Source: Streptomyces pactum (GTDB lineage: Bacteria > Actinomycetota > Actinomycetes > Streptomycetales > Streptomycetaceae). Taken from it: DNA of 64,000 nucleotides. The notes below the pieces were generated by a model. That model was not told the DNA's origin, did no database searches, and was given only the letters and a program-made list of their open reading frames with translations. Positions 1 through 8,610 of the stretch are shown piece by piece. The number at the start of each line of letters is the position of its first letter. Positions within the stretch are counted from its first letter, which is position 1. Made by a program: the position numbers and the translations under genes. The DNA is taken from contig NZ_CP019724.1 of the NCBI RefSeq assembly GCF_002005225.1, forward strand, positions 6,465,501 to 6,529,500, read 5' to 3'.

Positions 1-1
1 C

Positions 2-1516
2 GGACTGCCGTATCTGCGCAAGCTCGGCGTGGACGGGATCTGGCTGAGCCCCTTCTACCCCTCGCCGCAGCACGACCACGGCTACGACGTCGCCGACTAC
101 CGGGGCGTCGACCCGCTCTTCGGCGACCTCGACGAGTTCGACGCGCTGGTCGCGGCGGCCCGGCGGCTGGGCGTCCGCGTCCTGCTGGACATCGTCCCCA
201 ACCACTGCTCCAGCGAACACCCGTGGTTCCGCGAGGCGCTGGCGTCACCGCCCGGCAGCCCGGCCCGTGCCCGCTTCCACTTCGCCGACGGCCGCGGACC
301 GGACGGCGACGAGCCGCCCAACAACTGGCACGCCATGTTCGGTGGACCGGCCTGGACCCGGGTGACGGAGGCCGACGGCCGCCCCGGCCAGTGGTACCTG
401 CACATGTTCACGCCCGAGCAGCCGGACTGGAACTGGCGCACCCCCGAGGTCGCCGCCGAGTTCGACCGGATACTCCGCTTCTGGCTCGACCGGGGCGTCG
501 ACGGCTTCCGCATCGACGTGGCCGCCGGCCTCTACAAGCACCCCGAACTGCCCGACTCCCCGGACCCGGAGGCCGACGCCCGCACCCGCGACTCGGTCAA
601 CCCGCTCGCCTGGAACCGGCCCGAGGTGCACGACGTGTGGCGGCACTGGCGCGCGGTCTGCGAGGAGTACACCGCCCGCGACGGCCGCGAACGCCTCCTG
701 GTCGGCGAGGTCTCGGTCCCCAGCGCCCGCGAACACGCCCGCTACGTCCGCCCCGACGAACTCCACCAGGCCTTCTTCTTCGACCTGCTCGGCGCGCCCT
801 GGGACCCCGACGCCTTCCGCAAGGTCATCTCCGAGGCCATGCAGGACATCGCCGGGACCGGCTCCACGGTCACCTGGGTCCTCAACAACCACGACCAGGT
901 CCGCACCGTCACCCGCTACGGCGAACCCGCCACCGAGGGCAGCGGCCTCGGCGCCGCCCGCGCCCGCGCCGCCGCGCTGCTGATGCTGGCGCTGCCGGGT
1001 GCCGCGTACATCTACCAGGGTGAGGAACTGGGCCTGCCCGAGGTCGTCGACCTGCCCGACGACGTGCTCACCGACCCGATCTTCCACCGCACCGGCAGCC
1101 GCGACCGCGTCCGCGACGGCTGCCGGGTGCCGCTGCCCTGGTCGGGACAGGCCTCCCCGTTCGGCTTCACCTGTGGCGACGGGAGCGCCAAACCCTGGCT
1201 GCCGCAGCCGGAGTACTTCGCCGAGTACGCCACCGACCGCGCCCTCGCCGACACCCGGTCCTTCTGGCACCTGTACCGCGACGGTCTGCAACTCCGCTCC
1301 GAACTGCCCCAGTTGGGCGAGGGCACCCTGCGCTGGCTCGACACCCCGCCCGGCGTCCTGGCCTTCGTCCGCGGCGACGGCCTGGTCTGCGCCGTCAACT
1401 TCGGCACCGCCCCCACGCCCGCGCCGGCCCCGGGCACCCCGCTGCTCACCAGCGGCCCCTGCCCGCCCGGCGTCCTGCCCGGCTCCACCGCCGCCTGGTG
1501 GATCGCCGACCTCTGA
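2..1516 (+). CDS. GH13 alpha-glucosidase (5' end outside window)
   Basis: Hydrolyses alpha-glucosidic bonds of oligosaccharides (maltose/isomaltose type), probably in the cytoplasm after import by the ABC system encoded just downstream. The reading frame is open to the first base of the window, so roughly the first 40-50 residues are missing. The four GH13 motifs are visible in order: DIVPNH; GVDGFRID with the nucleophile Asp; LVGEV with the acid/base Glu; and NNHDQ with the transition-state Asp. An HDHGYDVADYR segment near the start is typical of oligo-1,6-/alpha-glucosidases. The gene ends 32 bases before the binding-protein gene and probably shares its operon. Exact substrate (alpha-1,4 versus alpha-1,6) cannot be read from the sequence. 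Confidence 0.93.
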   Translation, partial: GLPYLRKLGVDGIWLSPFYPSPQHDHGYDVADYRGVDPLFGDLDEFDALVAAARRLGVRVLLDIVPNHCSSEHPWFREALASPPGSPARARFHFADGRGPDGDEPPNNWHAMFGGPAWTRVTEADGRPGQWYLHMFTPEQPDWNWRTPEVAAEFDRILRFWLDRGVDGFRIDVAAGLYKHPELPDSPDPEADARTRDSVNPLAWNRPEVHDVWRHWRAVCEEYTARDGRERLLVGEVSVPSAREHARYVRPDELHQAFFFDLLGAPWDPDAFRKVISEAMQDIAGTGSTVTWVLNNHDQVRTVTRYGEPATEGSGLGAARARAAALLMLALPGAAYIYQGEELGLPEVVDLPDDVLTDPIFHRTGSRDRVRDGCRVPLPWSGQASPFGFTCGDGSAKPWLPQPEYFAEYATDRALADTRSFWHLYRDGLQLRSELPQLGEGTLRWLDTPPGVLAFVRGDGLVCAVNFGTAPTPAPAPGTPLLTSGPCPPGVLPGSTAAWWIADL

Positions 1517-1548
1517 CCTTCCCGACCCAACCCTCCGAAGGGACATCA

Positions 1549-2880
1549 ATGATGATGCGACGACGTACCACCCTGCTCGCCGGCTGCACCACCCTCGTAC
1601 TCGCCCTCGGCGCGACCGCCTGCGGCGGTGGCGGACCCGTCACGGCCGGCGGCGGTGACAAGGCGCTCAGCGGGCAGTCCGTCACCGTGGCCGGCGTCTG
1701 GTCCGGCACCGAGCAGGAGAACTTCCAGAAGGTGCTGGACGCCTTCACCGAGAAGACCGGCGCCGAGACCTCCTTCGTCTCCACCGGCGACAACGTCTCC
1801 ACCGTCGTCGGCAGCAAGATCGAGGGCGGCAACGCCCCCGACGTCGTGATGGTCCCGCAGGTCGGCGTGCTCCAGCAGTTCGCCGGCAAGGGCTGGCTGA
1901 AGCCGCTGTCCAAGACGGCGCGGAAGTCCGTGGACTCCAACTTCGCGAACGTCTGGAAGTCGTACGGCAGCGTCGACGGCACCCTCTACGGCCTCTACTT
2001 CAAGGCCGCCCACAAGTCGACCGTCTGGTACAGCCCCGACGCCCTCGCCCAGGCCGGGGTCGAGCCGCCGAAGACGTACGACGAGATGCTGAAGGCCGGG
2101 CAGACCGTCTCCGACTCCGGGCTCGCCGCCTTCTCGGTCGCCGGGCAGGACGGCTGGACGCTGACCGACTGGTTCGAGAACGTCTACCTCTCCCAGGCGG
2201 GACCCGAGAAGTACGACGCCCTGGCCGCCCACGAACTGAAGTGGACCGACGCCAGCGTGGTCGAGGCGCTCACCACCCTCGGCAAGCTCTTCAAGGACAA
2301 GCAGCTCATCGAGGGCGGCCAGAAGGGCGCCCTGAACACCGACTTCCCGGGCTCGGTCGAGAAGGTCTTCGGCCCGAAGCCCGAGGCCGGCATGGTCTAC
2401 GAGGGCGACTTCGTCGCCGGGGTCGCCAAGGACCAGTTCGGCAAGAAGATCGGCGAGGACGCGAACTTCTTCCCGTTCCCGGCGGTCGACGGGGGCGAGG
2501 CACCGGTGGTCAGCGGCGGTGACGCGGCCGTCGTCCTGGAGGACGGCAAGAACTCCAAGGCCGGCATGGCGCTCCTGGAGTTCCTCGCGACGCCGGAGGC
2601 CGCGGCCGTGTGGGCCGAGGCGGGCGGCTTCCTCTCCCCGAACAGGAAGCTCGACCTCGCCTCCTACGGGAACGACGTCAGCCGGGCCACCGCCAAGTCC
2701 CTCGTGGACGCCGGCGACTCGGTCCGCTTCGACATGTCCGACCAGGCACCGGCGGCCTTCGGCGGCACCAAGGGCACGGGCGAGTGGAAGATCCTCCAGG
2801 ACTTCCTGCGCGACCCCTCCGACCCGAAGGCCACCGCCGCCGAGCTCGAGGCCGCGGCGGCCAAGGCCTACAAGGGCTGA
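1549..2880 (+). CDS. Alpha-glucoside ABC transporter substrate-binding lipoprotein
   Basis: Family 1 sugar solute-binding protein that captures alpha-glucosides outside the membrane and hands them to the two permeases encoded next. The start is the first of three consecutive ATG codons and follows a good ribosome site (AAGGGA). The N-terminus is a lipoprotein signal (RRR, hydrophobic stretch, lipobox ending in ATAC before a Gly-rich linker). About 443 residues, normal for the family. Alpha-glucoside specificity is inferred from the adjacent GH13 enzyme. No ATPase gene lies nearby; in Streptomyces a shared MsiK-type ATPase encoded elsewhere usually energises such importers. Confidence 0.92.
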   Translation: MMMRRRTTLLAGCTTLVLALGATACGGGGPVTAGGGDKALSGQSVTVAGVWSGTEQENFQKVLDAFTEKTGAETSFVSTGDNVSTVVGSKIEGGNAPDVVMVPQVGVLQQFAGKGWLKPLSKTARKSVDSNFANVWKSYGSVDGTLYGLYFKAAHKSTVWYSPDALAQAGVEPPKTYDEMLKAGQTVSDSGLAAFSVAGQDGWTLTDWFENVYLSQAGPEKYDALAAHELKWTDASVVEALTTLGKLFKDKQLIEGGQKGALNTDFPGSVEKVFGPKPEAGMVYEGDFVAGVAKDQFGKKIGEDANFFPFPAVDGGEAPVVSGGDAAVVLEDGKNSKAGMALLEFLATPEAAAVWAEAGGFLSPNRKLDLASYGNDVSRATAKSLVDAGDSVRFDMSDQAPAAFGGTKGTGEWKILQDFLRDPSDPKATAAELEAAAAKAYKG

Positions 2881-2886
2881 CGGGCC

Positions 2887-4251
2887 ATGACCTCGACCCT
2901 GGTGAAAGAGGCGAGTCCGCCCACCGCCCCCGGCCCGGCGCGCGTACGGCGCCCCCGGCGGCGCCGGGCGGCCGTCGCCCTGCTCTTCGTCCTCCCCGCG
3001 CTGCTCCTGCTGGGCGCGCTGGTCGTCTACCCCGTGCTGTTCTCCGTCGGGCGCAGCTTCTTCGACGCCTCGGGGACCCGCTTCGTGGGCGGCGACAACT
3101 ACACCGAGATGTTCCGCGACCCGGCCACCCTCAAGGCCGTCCGCAACACGGCCATCTGGGTCGTCATCGCGCCCACCCTGCTGACCGGCCTCGGCCTGAT
3201 CCTCGCCGTGCTGGTCGAGAAGGTGCGCTGGGCCACCGCCTTCAAGCTGCTCCTCTTCATGCCGATGGCGGTGTCCTTCCTCGCCGCCGGCATCATCTTC
3301 CGGCTCGCCTACGACCACGACCCGGACAAGGGCGTCCTCAACGCCGCCGTGACCGGCGTGCACGACGCCTTCGCCGGCACGTCGAGCTATCCGACCGCCC
3401 GGGCGCGCGAGGGGCTCGGCGGCGGCCTGACCAAGGGGGACGACGGCTCGTACCGGACGAGTACGAACGTGTCCCCGGGCGACACGGTGGCGCTCGGTCT
3501 GGTCGGGGTGCTCCCCGGCGACCTGCCGTCCGGCGCGAAGTCCGCGTACGACGCGGCGGGGCGCCAGGCCGCCGCCGGTGAGGTGAGCGGTGTCGTCTAC
3601 CTGGACTTCACGCCCGGCGGGGGAGGGGAGCAGGGCCGGGTCGACCGGCGCGAGAGCGGACTGCCCGAGATGACGGTCGAGGCCGTGCGCGACGGCCGTA
3701 CGGTCGCCACCACGGCCACCGCGGCCGACGGCTCCTTCCGCTTCGAGCAACTGGCCGAGGGCTCCTACGCCGTCGAGCTGCCCGCCTCGAACTTCGCCCC
3801 TCCCTACGAGGGCGTCTCCTGGCTCGGACCCGCGCTGGTCACCCCCGCGATCATCGGGGCGTACCTGTGGATCTGGACCGGGTTCGCGATGGTCCTGATC
3901 GGCGCCGGCCTGTCCTCCCTGCCGCGCGACGCGCTGGAGGCGGCGCGGATGGACGGCGCCGACGAGTGGCAGATCTTCCGGCGGATCACCGTGCCGCTGC
4001 TGGCTCCCGTGCTGACGGTCGTCTTCATCACCCTCGTGATCAACGTGATGAAGGTCTTCGACCTCGTCTACATCATCGCGCCCGGGCCCGTGCAGGAGGA
4101 CGCGACGGTGCTCGCGACGCAGATGTGGCTGGTGTCGTTCGGCGGCGGCAACAACCAGGGGCTCGGCAGCGCGCTGGGCGTGCTGCTCCTGCTGCTCGTC
4201 GTCCCGGCCATGGTCTTCAACGTCCGCCGCTTCAAGAGGAGTCAGCGATGA
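2887..4251 (+). CDS. Alpha-glucoside ABC permease, MalF type, with a large extracytoplasmic insert
   Basis: Membrane subunit of the sugar importer. Hydrophobic segments lie near residues 28-55, 85-110, 118-142, 315-340, 370-395 and 425-445. The EAA loop (DALEAARMDGADEW, about 348-361) that contacts the ATPase is intact. At 454 residues it is about 150 longer than a usual permease: residues about 143-312 form an insert between the third and fourth membrane segments. The last part of the insert (about 232-303) looks like a carboxypeptidase-regulatory/Cna-B prealbumin-like beta-sandwich (GLPEMTVEAV, ADGSFRFEQLAEGSYAVELP). Frame and codon use continue smoothly through it, so it is not a sequencing artefact. 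Its role is unknown. The gene starts 6 bases after the binding-protein stop. Confidence 0.9.
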   Translation: MTSTLVKEASPPTAPGPARVRRPRRRRAAVALLFVLPALLLLGALVVYPVLFSVGRSFFDASGTRFVGGDNYTEMFRDPATLKAVRNTAIWVVIAPTLLTGLGLILAVLVEKVRWATAFKLLLFMPMAVSFLAAGIIFRLAYDHDPDKGVLNAAVTGVHDAFAGTSSYPTARAREGLGGGLTKGDDGSYRTSTNVSPGDTVALGLVGVLPGDLPSGAKSAYDAAGRQAAAGEVSGVVYLDFTPGGGGEQGRVDRRESGLPEMTVEAVRDGRTVATTATAADGSFRFEQLAEGSYAVELPASNFAPPYEGVSWLGPALVTPAIIGAYLWIWTGFAMVLIGAGLSSLPRDALEAARMDGADEWQIFRRITVPLLAPVLTVVFITLVINVMKVFDLVYIIAPGPVQEDATVLATQMWLVSFGGGNNQGLGSALGVLLLLLVVPAMVFNVRRFKRSQR

Positions 4252-4264
4252 GGAGTCAGCGATG
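4237..4264 (+). repeat. 14-bp perfect tandem duplication of an RBS plus start codon
   Basis: AGGAGTCAGCGATG occurs twice head to tail (4237-4250 and 4251-4264). The first copy carries an ATG overlapping the permease stop but reads only five codons before a stop. The second copy supplies the functional ribosome site and ATG of the next permease. The duplication is visible base for base; that it arose by slippage is inference. Confidence 0.9.
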
Positions 4265-5101
4265 AACGCCGTGCGGCGCTACCTGGGCAACGGGATCGTC
4301 CAGGCCTTCCTCGTACTCGTCGGCCTGGTGTGGATGACACCGCTGGCCGGGCTGTTCCTGTCCTCGCTGCGGTCCGCCGAGGACACGGCCGAGGGCGGCT
4401 GGTGGACCGCGCTCGCCAGCCCCGGGCAACTCTCCCTCGACAACTACTCGGCGCTGCTGGGTAACTCGGGCATCACCCAGGCCTTCTGGAACACGGTGCT
4501 GATCTCCGTGCCGACGACCGTGCTCGTCGTGGTCGTCGGGGCGCTGGCCGGATACGCCTTCGCGTGGCTGGACTTCCCGGGGCGCGAGGCGGTCTTCCTG
4601 CTGGTCGTGGCGCTGCTGGTGGTGCCCGTGCAGATCGGGCTGCTGCCGGTCGCGAAGCTCTTCGGGCAGCTCGGACTGTTCGGGACCATCCCCGGTGTGG
4701 TGCTCTTCCACGTGGCGTACGGACTGCCGTTCGCGGTGTTCCTGCTGCGGAACTACTTCGCCGAGATGCCCAAGGAGATGCTGGAGGCCGCGCGGATGGA
4801 CGGCGGCAACGAGTGGCGGATCTTCACGCGGCTGGTGCTGCCGGTGGGGAAGCCGGCCCTCGCCAGCCTCGCCATCTTCCAGTTCCTGTGGGTGTGGAAC
4901 GACATGCTGGTGGCGCTGCTGTTCGCGGACAGTTCGTCGCAGCCGTTGACGGTGGAGCTCCAGTCGCAGATCCGGCAGTTCGGCAGCAACATCGACGTGC
5001 TGGCGCCCGGGGCGTTCCTCTCGCTCGTCGTGCCGGTGGTGGTCTTCTTCGCGTTCCAGCGGCACTTCGTGCAGGGGGTCATGGCGGGGTCGGTGAAGTG
5101 A
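4262..5101 (+). CDS. Alpha-glucoside ABC permease, MalG type
   Basis: Second membrane subunit of the alpha-glucoside importer. It is 279 residues with about six transmembrane segments and the EAA motif EMLEAARMDGGNEWRIFTRLV. The C-terminus (FQRHFVQGVMAGSVK) is characteristic of MalG-type permeases. The start at 4262 is chosen because AGGAG lies just upstream in the second copy of the 14-bp duplication. It is the last gene of the operon and converges on pgl. Confidence 0.93.
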   Translation: MNAVRRYLGNGIVQAFLVLVGLVWMTPLAGLFLSSLRSAEDTAEGGWWTALASPGQLSLDNYSALLGNSGITQAFWNTVLISVPTTVLVVVVGALAGYAFAWLDFPGREAVFLLVVALLVVPVQIGLLPVAKLFGQLGLFGTIPGVVLFHVAYGLPFAVFLLRNYFAEMPKEMLEAARMDGGNEWRIFTRLVLPVGKPALASLAIFQFLWVWNDMLVALLFADSSSQPLTVELQSQIRQFGSNIDVLAPGAFLSLVVPVVVFFAFQRHFVQGVMAGSVK

Positions 5102-5110
5102 CGGGTGGAC

Positions 5111-5142
5111 GGGGCAGGGAGGGTTTTCGCCCTCGCCGCCCC
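5111..5142 (+). terminator. Hairpin between converging permease and pgl genes
   Basis: GGGGC and GGAGGG pair with CCCTC and GCCCC around a TTTTCG loop ten bases after the permease stop. It could act in either direction, but there is no clean T-run, so it is a probable rather than certain terminator. Confidence 0.5.
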
Positions 5143-5251
5143 TTCCCGCTCCCGTTGCCTGGAGCTGCCGCCCCCGGACCTCCGCGTCGGCCCTGACCCG
5201 GCCTCGTCCCCGAACGCCGGACGGGCCGGACTGTTCCGACGCGGGCGGGAA

Positions 5252-6034
5252 CTATGCCGATGCGGGCGGATACAGCGACCTCGGCAATCGCGACGCCGCC
5301 GCCGTGTCCAGCAGCCACAGGGTCCGGGCCCGGCCCTGCGCGCCCGCCGCCGGGGCCTGGATCTCGCCCGTGCCGGAGAGGGCCATCGCGACCGCGTTCG
5401 CCTTGTCCTCGCCCGCCGCGAGCAGCCACACCTCACGGGCCGTGCGGATCGCGGGCAGGGTAAGGGAGACGCGGGTGGGCGGCGGCTTGGGGGCGCCGTG
5501 GACGCCGATCACCGTACGCTCCGTCTCCCGTACGCCCGGGTGCTCCGGGAAGAGCGAGGCCACGTGCGTGTCCGGGCCGACGCCCAGCAGCAGCACGTCG
5601 AAGGACGGCACCGCGGCGTGGTTCTCGGGGGCCGACGCCTCGGCCAGTTCCTGCGCGTAGGCAGCCGCGGCAGCCTCCACGTCCGAGCCGTGCGGGCCGT
5701 CCGACGCCGGCATCGCGTGCACCCGCTTCGGGTCCAGCGGCACCGAGTCGAGCAGCGCCTCGCGGGCCTGGGTGACGTTGCGCTCGGGGTCGCCCTCCGG
5801 CAGGAAGCGCTCGTCGCCCCACCACAGGTCCAGGCGGGCCCAGTCGATCGCGTCCCGGGCCGGGGACCCGGCGAGCGCCGCGAGCAGGCCGTTGCCGTTG
5901 CGTCCGCCGGTGAGGACCACGGAAGCGCTGCCCCGGGAGGCCTGCGCGTCCACGATCTTCGTGATCAGCCGGGCCGCCGCGGCCTCGGCCATCAGCTCCT
6001 TGTCGCGGTGCACGACCAGTTGGGGAGTGCTCAC
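5252..6034 (-). CDS. pgl: 6-phosphogluconolactonase
   Basis: Hydrolyses 6-phosphogluconolactone made by Zwf in the oxidative pentose phosphate pathway (cytoplasm). It is 260 residues of the Pgl/DevB family, with the conserved WWGDERFLP, GVGPDTHVASLFP and LTLPAI motifs. The start is a GTG whose last bases overlap the opcA TGA (GTGA), so it is translationally coupled as the last gene of the tkt operon. A longer upstream frame exists but would run far into opcA. Confidence 0.95.
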   Translation of the reverse strand: MSTPQLVVHRDKELMAEAAAARLITKIVDAQASRGSASVVLTGGRNGNGLLAALAGSPARDAIDWARLDLWWGDERFLPEGDPERNVTQAREALLDSVPLDPKRVHAMPASDGPHGSDVEAAAAAYAQELAEASAPENHAAVPSFDVLLLGVGPDTHVASLFPEHPGVRETERTVIGVHGAPKPPPTRVSLTLPAIRTAREVWLLAAGEDKANAVAMALSGTGEIQAPAAGAQGRARTLWLLDTAAASRLPRSLYPPASA

Positions 6035-7086
6035 TTCGCCGCCTTCTTCACCGGTGTCTTCTCCCGCGCCGCGTCCTCCGCGGGAGCTTTCGCAGCCGTC
6101 TCGACGGGAGCGGCGACCGCGACGGCACCGTCGCCGGAGTCCCCTTTGCCGGGGGTGTCCGGCGAGTTCAGCCTGTTGACCCCGTACCGCAGCGCCGAGG
6201 CATAGGTGTCGTCCGGGTCCAGGCGGCGCAGTTCCTCCGCGATCAGCTCGGCCGTCTCGCGGCGCTTGAGCGCCACCGCGCGGGACGGCTGGCCCTGGAT
6301 GGACAGGTTCGCCAGCGAGCCGTCGGCCCGGTCCAGCACGACCGGGCCGCAGTCGGTGTCCATCCGGACCGCCGTCAGACCCGGACCGTTCGACACCGAG
6401 CGCTGCACCGGTACGTCCAGCCGGTCCGCGAGCCACATCGCGAGCAGCTCACAGCTCGGGTTGTACTCCTCGCCCTCCACCTCGACCGCCTGCACCCGGC
6501 AGTCGACCTGGTCCAGGGCCGCCGCCAGCATCGAACGCCAGGGCGTGATGCGGGTCCAGGACAGGTCGGTGTCGCCGGGGGCGTAGGCGTCGGCGCGGGC
6601 GGCCAGCTCCCGTACCGGTTCCTCGCAGGCGTAGGTGTCGGTGACCCGGCGCTGGGCCAGCGCGCCCAGCGGGTCCTTGGCCGGGTCCAGCGGCGCGTTC
6701 ACCGGCCACCACACCACGACCGGCGCGTCCGGCAGCAGCAGCGGCAGGACCACCGACTGCGCGTGGTCGACGACGTCGCCGTACAGCCGCAGCACGATCG
6801 TCTCGCCGGTGCCCGCGTCGGCGCCGAGCCGCACCTCGGCGTCCAGCCGGGACTTCGTGCGGTCCCGGGGCGAGCGCGAGACGCGCTTGATGACGACGAG
6901 CGTGCGTGAGGGGTGCTCGTGCGCGGCGTCGCTCGCGGCCTTCAGCGCGTCGTAGGCGTTCTCCTCGTCGGTGACGATGACCAGCGTGAGCACCATGCCG
7001 ATGGCCGGCGTGCCAATCGCCCGCCGCCCCAGCACCAACGCTTTGTTGATCTTGCTGGCCGTGGTGTCCGTGAGGTCTGTCTTCAT
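6031..7086 (-). CDS. opcA: Glucose-6-phosphate dehydrogenase assembly protein OpcA
   Basis: Allosteric/assembly partner needed for full activity of actinobacterial and cyanobacterial G6P dehydrogenase. It is 351 residues beginning MKTDLTDTTASKINKAL, with an Ala/Lys-rich C-terminal tail unusual in a core enzyme (KAPAEDAAREKTPVKKAAK). The ATG overlaps the zwf stop (ATGA) and its own stop overlaps the pgl start. The position between zwf and pgl is the normal actinomycete order. Confidence 0.95.
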   Translation of the reverse strand: MKTDLTDTTASKINKALVLGRRAIGTPAIGMVLTLVIVTDEENAYDALKAASDAAHEHPSRTLVVIKRVSRSPRDRTKSRLDAEVRLGADAGTGETIVLRLYGDVVDHAQSVVLPLLLPDAPVVVWWPVNAPLDPAKDPLGALAQRRVTDTYACEEPVRELAARADAYAPGDTDLSWTRITPWRSMLAAALDQVDCRVQAVEVEGEEYNPSCELLAMWLADRLDVPVQRSVSNGPGLTAVRMDTDCGPVVLDRADGSLANLSIQGQPSRAVALKRRETAELIAEELRRLDPDDTYASALRYGVNRLNSPDTPGKGDSGDGAVAVAAPVETAAKAPAEDAAREKTPVKKAAK

Positions 7087-8606
7087 GGCCGGCGCCAGCT
7101 CCGTCCGTCTCGCTCGAGCATGTGGTCCGCCTCGACGGGTCCCCAGGTGCCGGCCGGGTACTGGGCCGGGGTGCCGTGCTCGTCCCAGTACTGCTCGATC
7201 GGGTCGAGGATCTTCCAGGACAGCTCGACCTCCTCGGTGCGCGGGAAGAGGTTGGCGTCGCCGAGCAGCACGTCCAGGATGAGGCGCTCGTACGCCTCCG
7301 GGCTGGACTCCGTGAAGGACTCGCCGTACGCGAAGTCCATGGACACGTCCCGGATCTCCATCGACGTGCCCGGCACCTTGGAGCCGAAGCGGACGGTGAC
7401 GCCCTCGTCGGGCTGGACGCGGACGACGATCGCGTTCGAGCCGAGTTCCTCGGTGGCCGTGGAGTCGAAGGGGGAGTGCGGGGCGCGCTGGAAGACGACC
7501 GCGATCTCGGTGACCCGGCGGCCCAGGCGCTTGCCGGTGCGCAGGTAGAAGGGGACGCCCGCCCAGCGGCGGTTGTCGATGCCGACCTTGATCGCGGCGT
7601 AGGTGTCGGTCTTCGACTTCGGGTCGATGCCGTCCTCTTCGAGGTAGCCGACGGCCTTCGCGCCGCCCTGCCACCCGGCCGTGTACTGGGCGTGCACGGT
7701 GTCCCGGCCCAGGTCCTTGGGGAGGCGGACCGCGCCGAGCACCTTGGTCTTCTCCGCGGCCAGCGCGTCCGCGTCGAAGGAGGCGGGCTCCTCCATCGCG
7801 GTCAGCGCGAGCAGTTGGAGGAGGTGGTTCTGGATGACGTCACGGGCGGCGCCGATGCCGTCGTAGTAGCCGGCCCGGCCGCCGATGCCGATGTCCTCGG
7901 CCATCGTGATCTGGATGTGGTCCACGTAGGACCGGTTCCAGATCGGCTCGAACATCGTGTTGGCGAAACGGAGCGCCAGGATGTTCTGGACGGTCTCCTT
8001 GCCCAGGTAGTGGTCGATGCGGAAGACCTGGTCCGGGGCGAATACCTCGTGGACGATCGCGTTGAGCTCCTCGGCCGACTTCAGGTCGTGGCCGAAGGGC
8101 TTCTCGATCACCGCGCGGCGCCAGGAGCCGCTCGACTGGTCGGCGAGCCGGTGCTTCTTGAGCTGCTGGATGACCACGGGGAAGGACTTGGGCGGCACCG
8201 ACAGGTAGAAGGCGAAGTTGCCGCCCGTGCCCTGCGCCTTGTCCAGCTCGTCGATGGTGCCGCGCAGCCGCTCGAACGCCTCGTCGTCGTCGAAGGTGCC
8301 CTGGACGAAGCGCATGCCCTGGCTGAGCTGCTGCCAGACCTCCTCGCGAAACGGCGTCCGCGAGTGCTCCTTGACGGCGTCGTGCACGACCTGGGCGAAG
8401 TCCTCGTGCTCCCAGTCGCGGCGGGCGAAACCGACGAGCGAGAAGCCCGGCGGCAGCAGACCCCGGTTGGCGAGGTCGTACACGGCGGGCATGAGCTTCT
8501 TGCGGGACAGATCGCCGGTGACGCCGAAAATGACCAGACCCGACGGCCCCGCGATACGCGGGAGCCGTCGGTCTGCGGGGTCACGCAGCGGATTGCTGCT
8601 CGACAA
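7083..8606 (-). CDS. zwf: Glucose-6-phosphate 1-dehydrogenase
   Basis: Oxidises glucose-6-phosphate to 6-phosphogluconolactone with NADP+, the entry step of the pentose phosphate pathway. It is 507 residues, the usual length, with the nucleotide fold GVTGDLSRKKL near the N-terminus and the catalytic RIDHYLGKE motif. The start is a TTG. It is preferred because GGAGGG lies about ten bases upstream and the gene begins four bases after the tal stop. Expression should follow tkt-tal. Confidence 0.96.
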   Translation of the reverse strand: MSSSNPLRDPADRRLPRIAGPSGLVIFGVTGDLSRKKLMPAVYDLANRGLLPPGFSLVGFARRDWEHEDFAQVVHDAVKEHSRTPFREEVWQQLSQGMRFVQGTFDDDEAFERLRGTIDELDKAQGTGGNFAFYLSVPPKSFPVVIQQLKKHRLADQSSGSWRRAVIEKPFGHDLKSAEELNAIVHEVFAPDQVFRIDHYLGKETVQNILALRFANTMFEPIWNRSYVDHIQITMAEDIGIGGRAGYYDGIGAARDVIQNHLLQLLALTAMEEPASFDADALAAEKTKVLGAVRLPKDLGRDTVHAQYTAGWQGGAKAVGYLEEDGIDPKSKTDTYAAIKVGIDNRRWAGVPFYLRTGKRLGRRVTEIAVVFQRAPHSPFDSTATEELGSNAIVVRVQPDEGVTVRFGSKVPGTSMEIRDVSMDFAYGESFTESSPEAYERLILDVLLGDANLFPRTEEVELSWKILDPIEQYWDEHGTPAQYPAGTWGPVEADHMLERDGRSWRRP

Positions 8607-8610
8607 TGTC

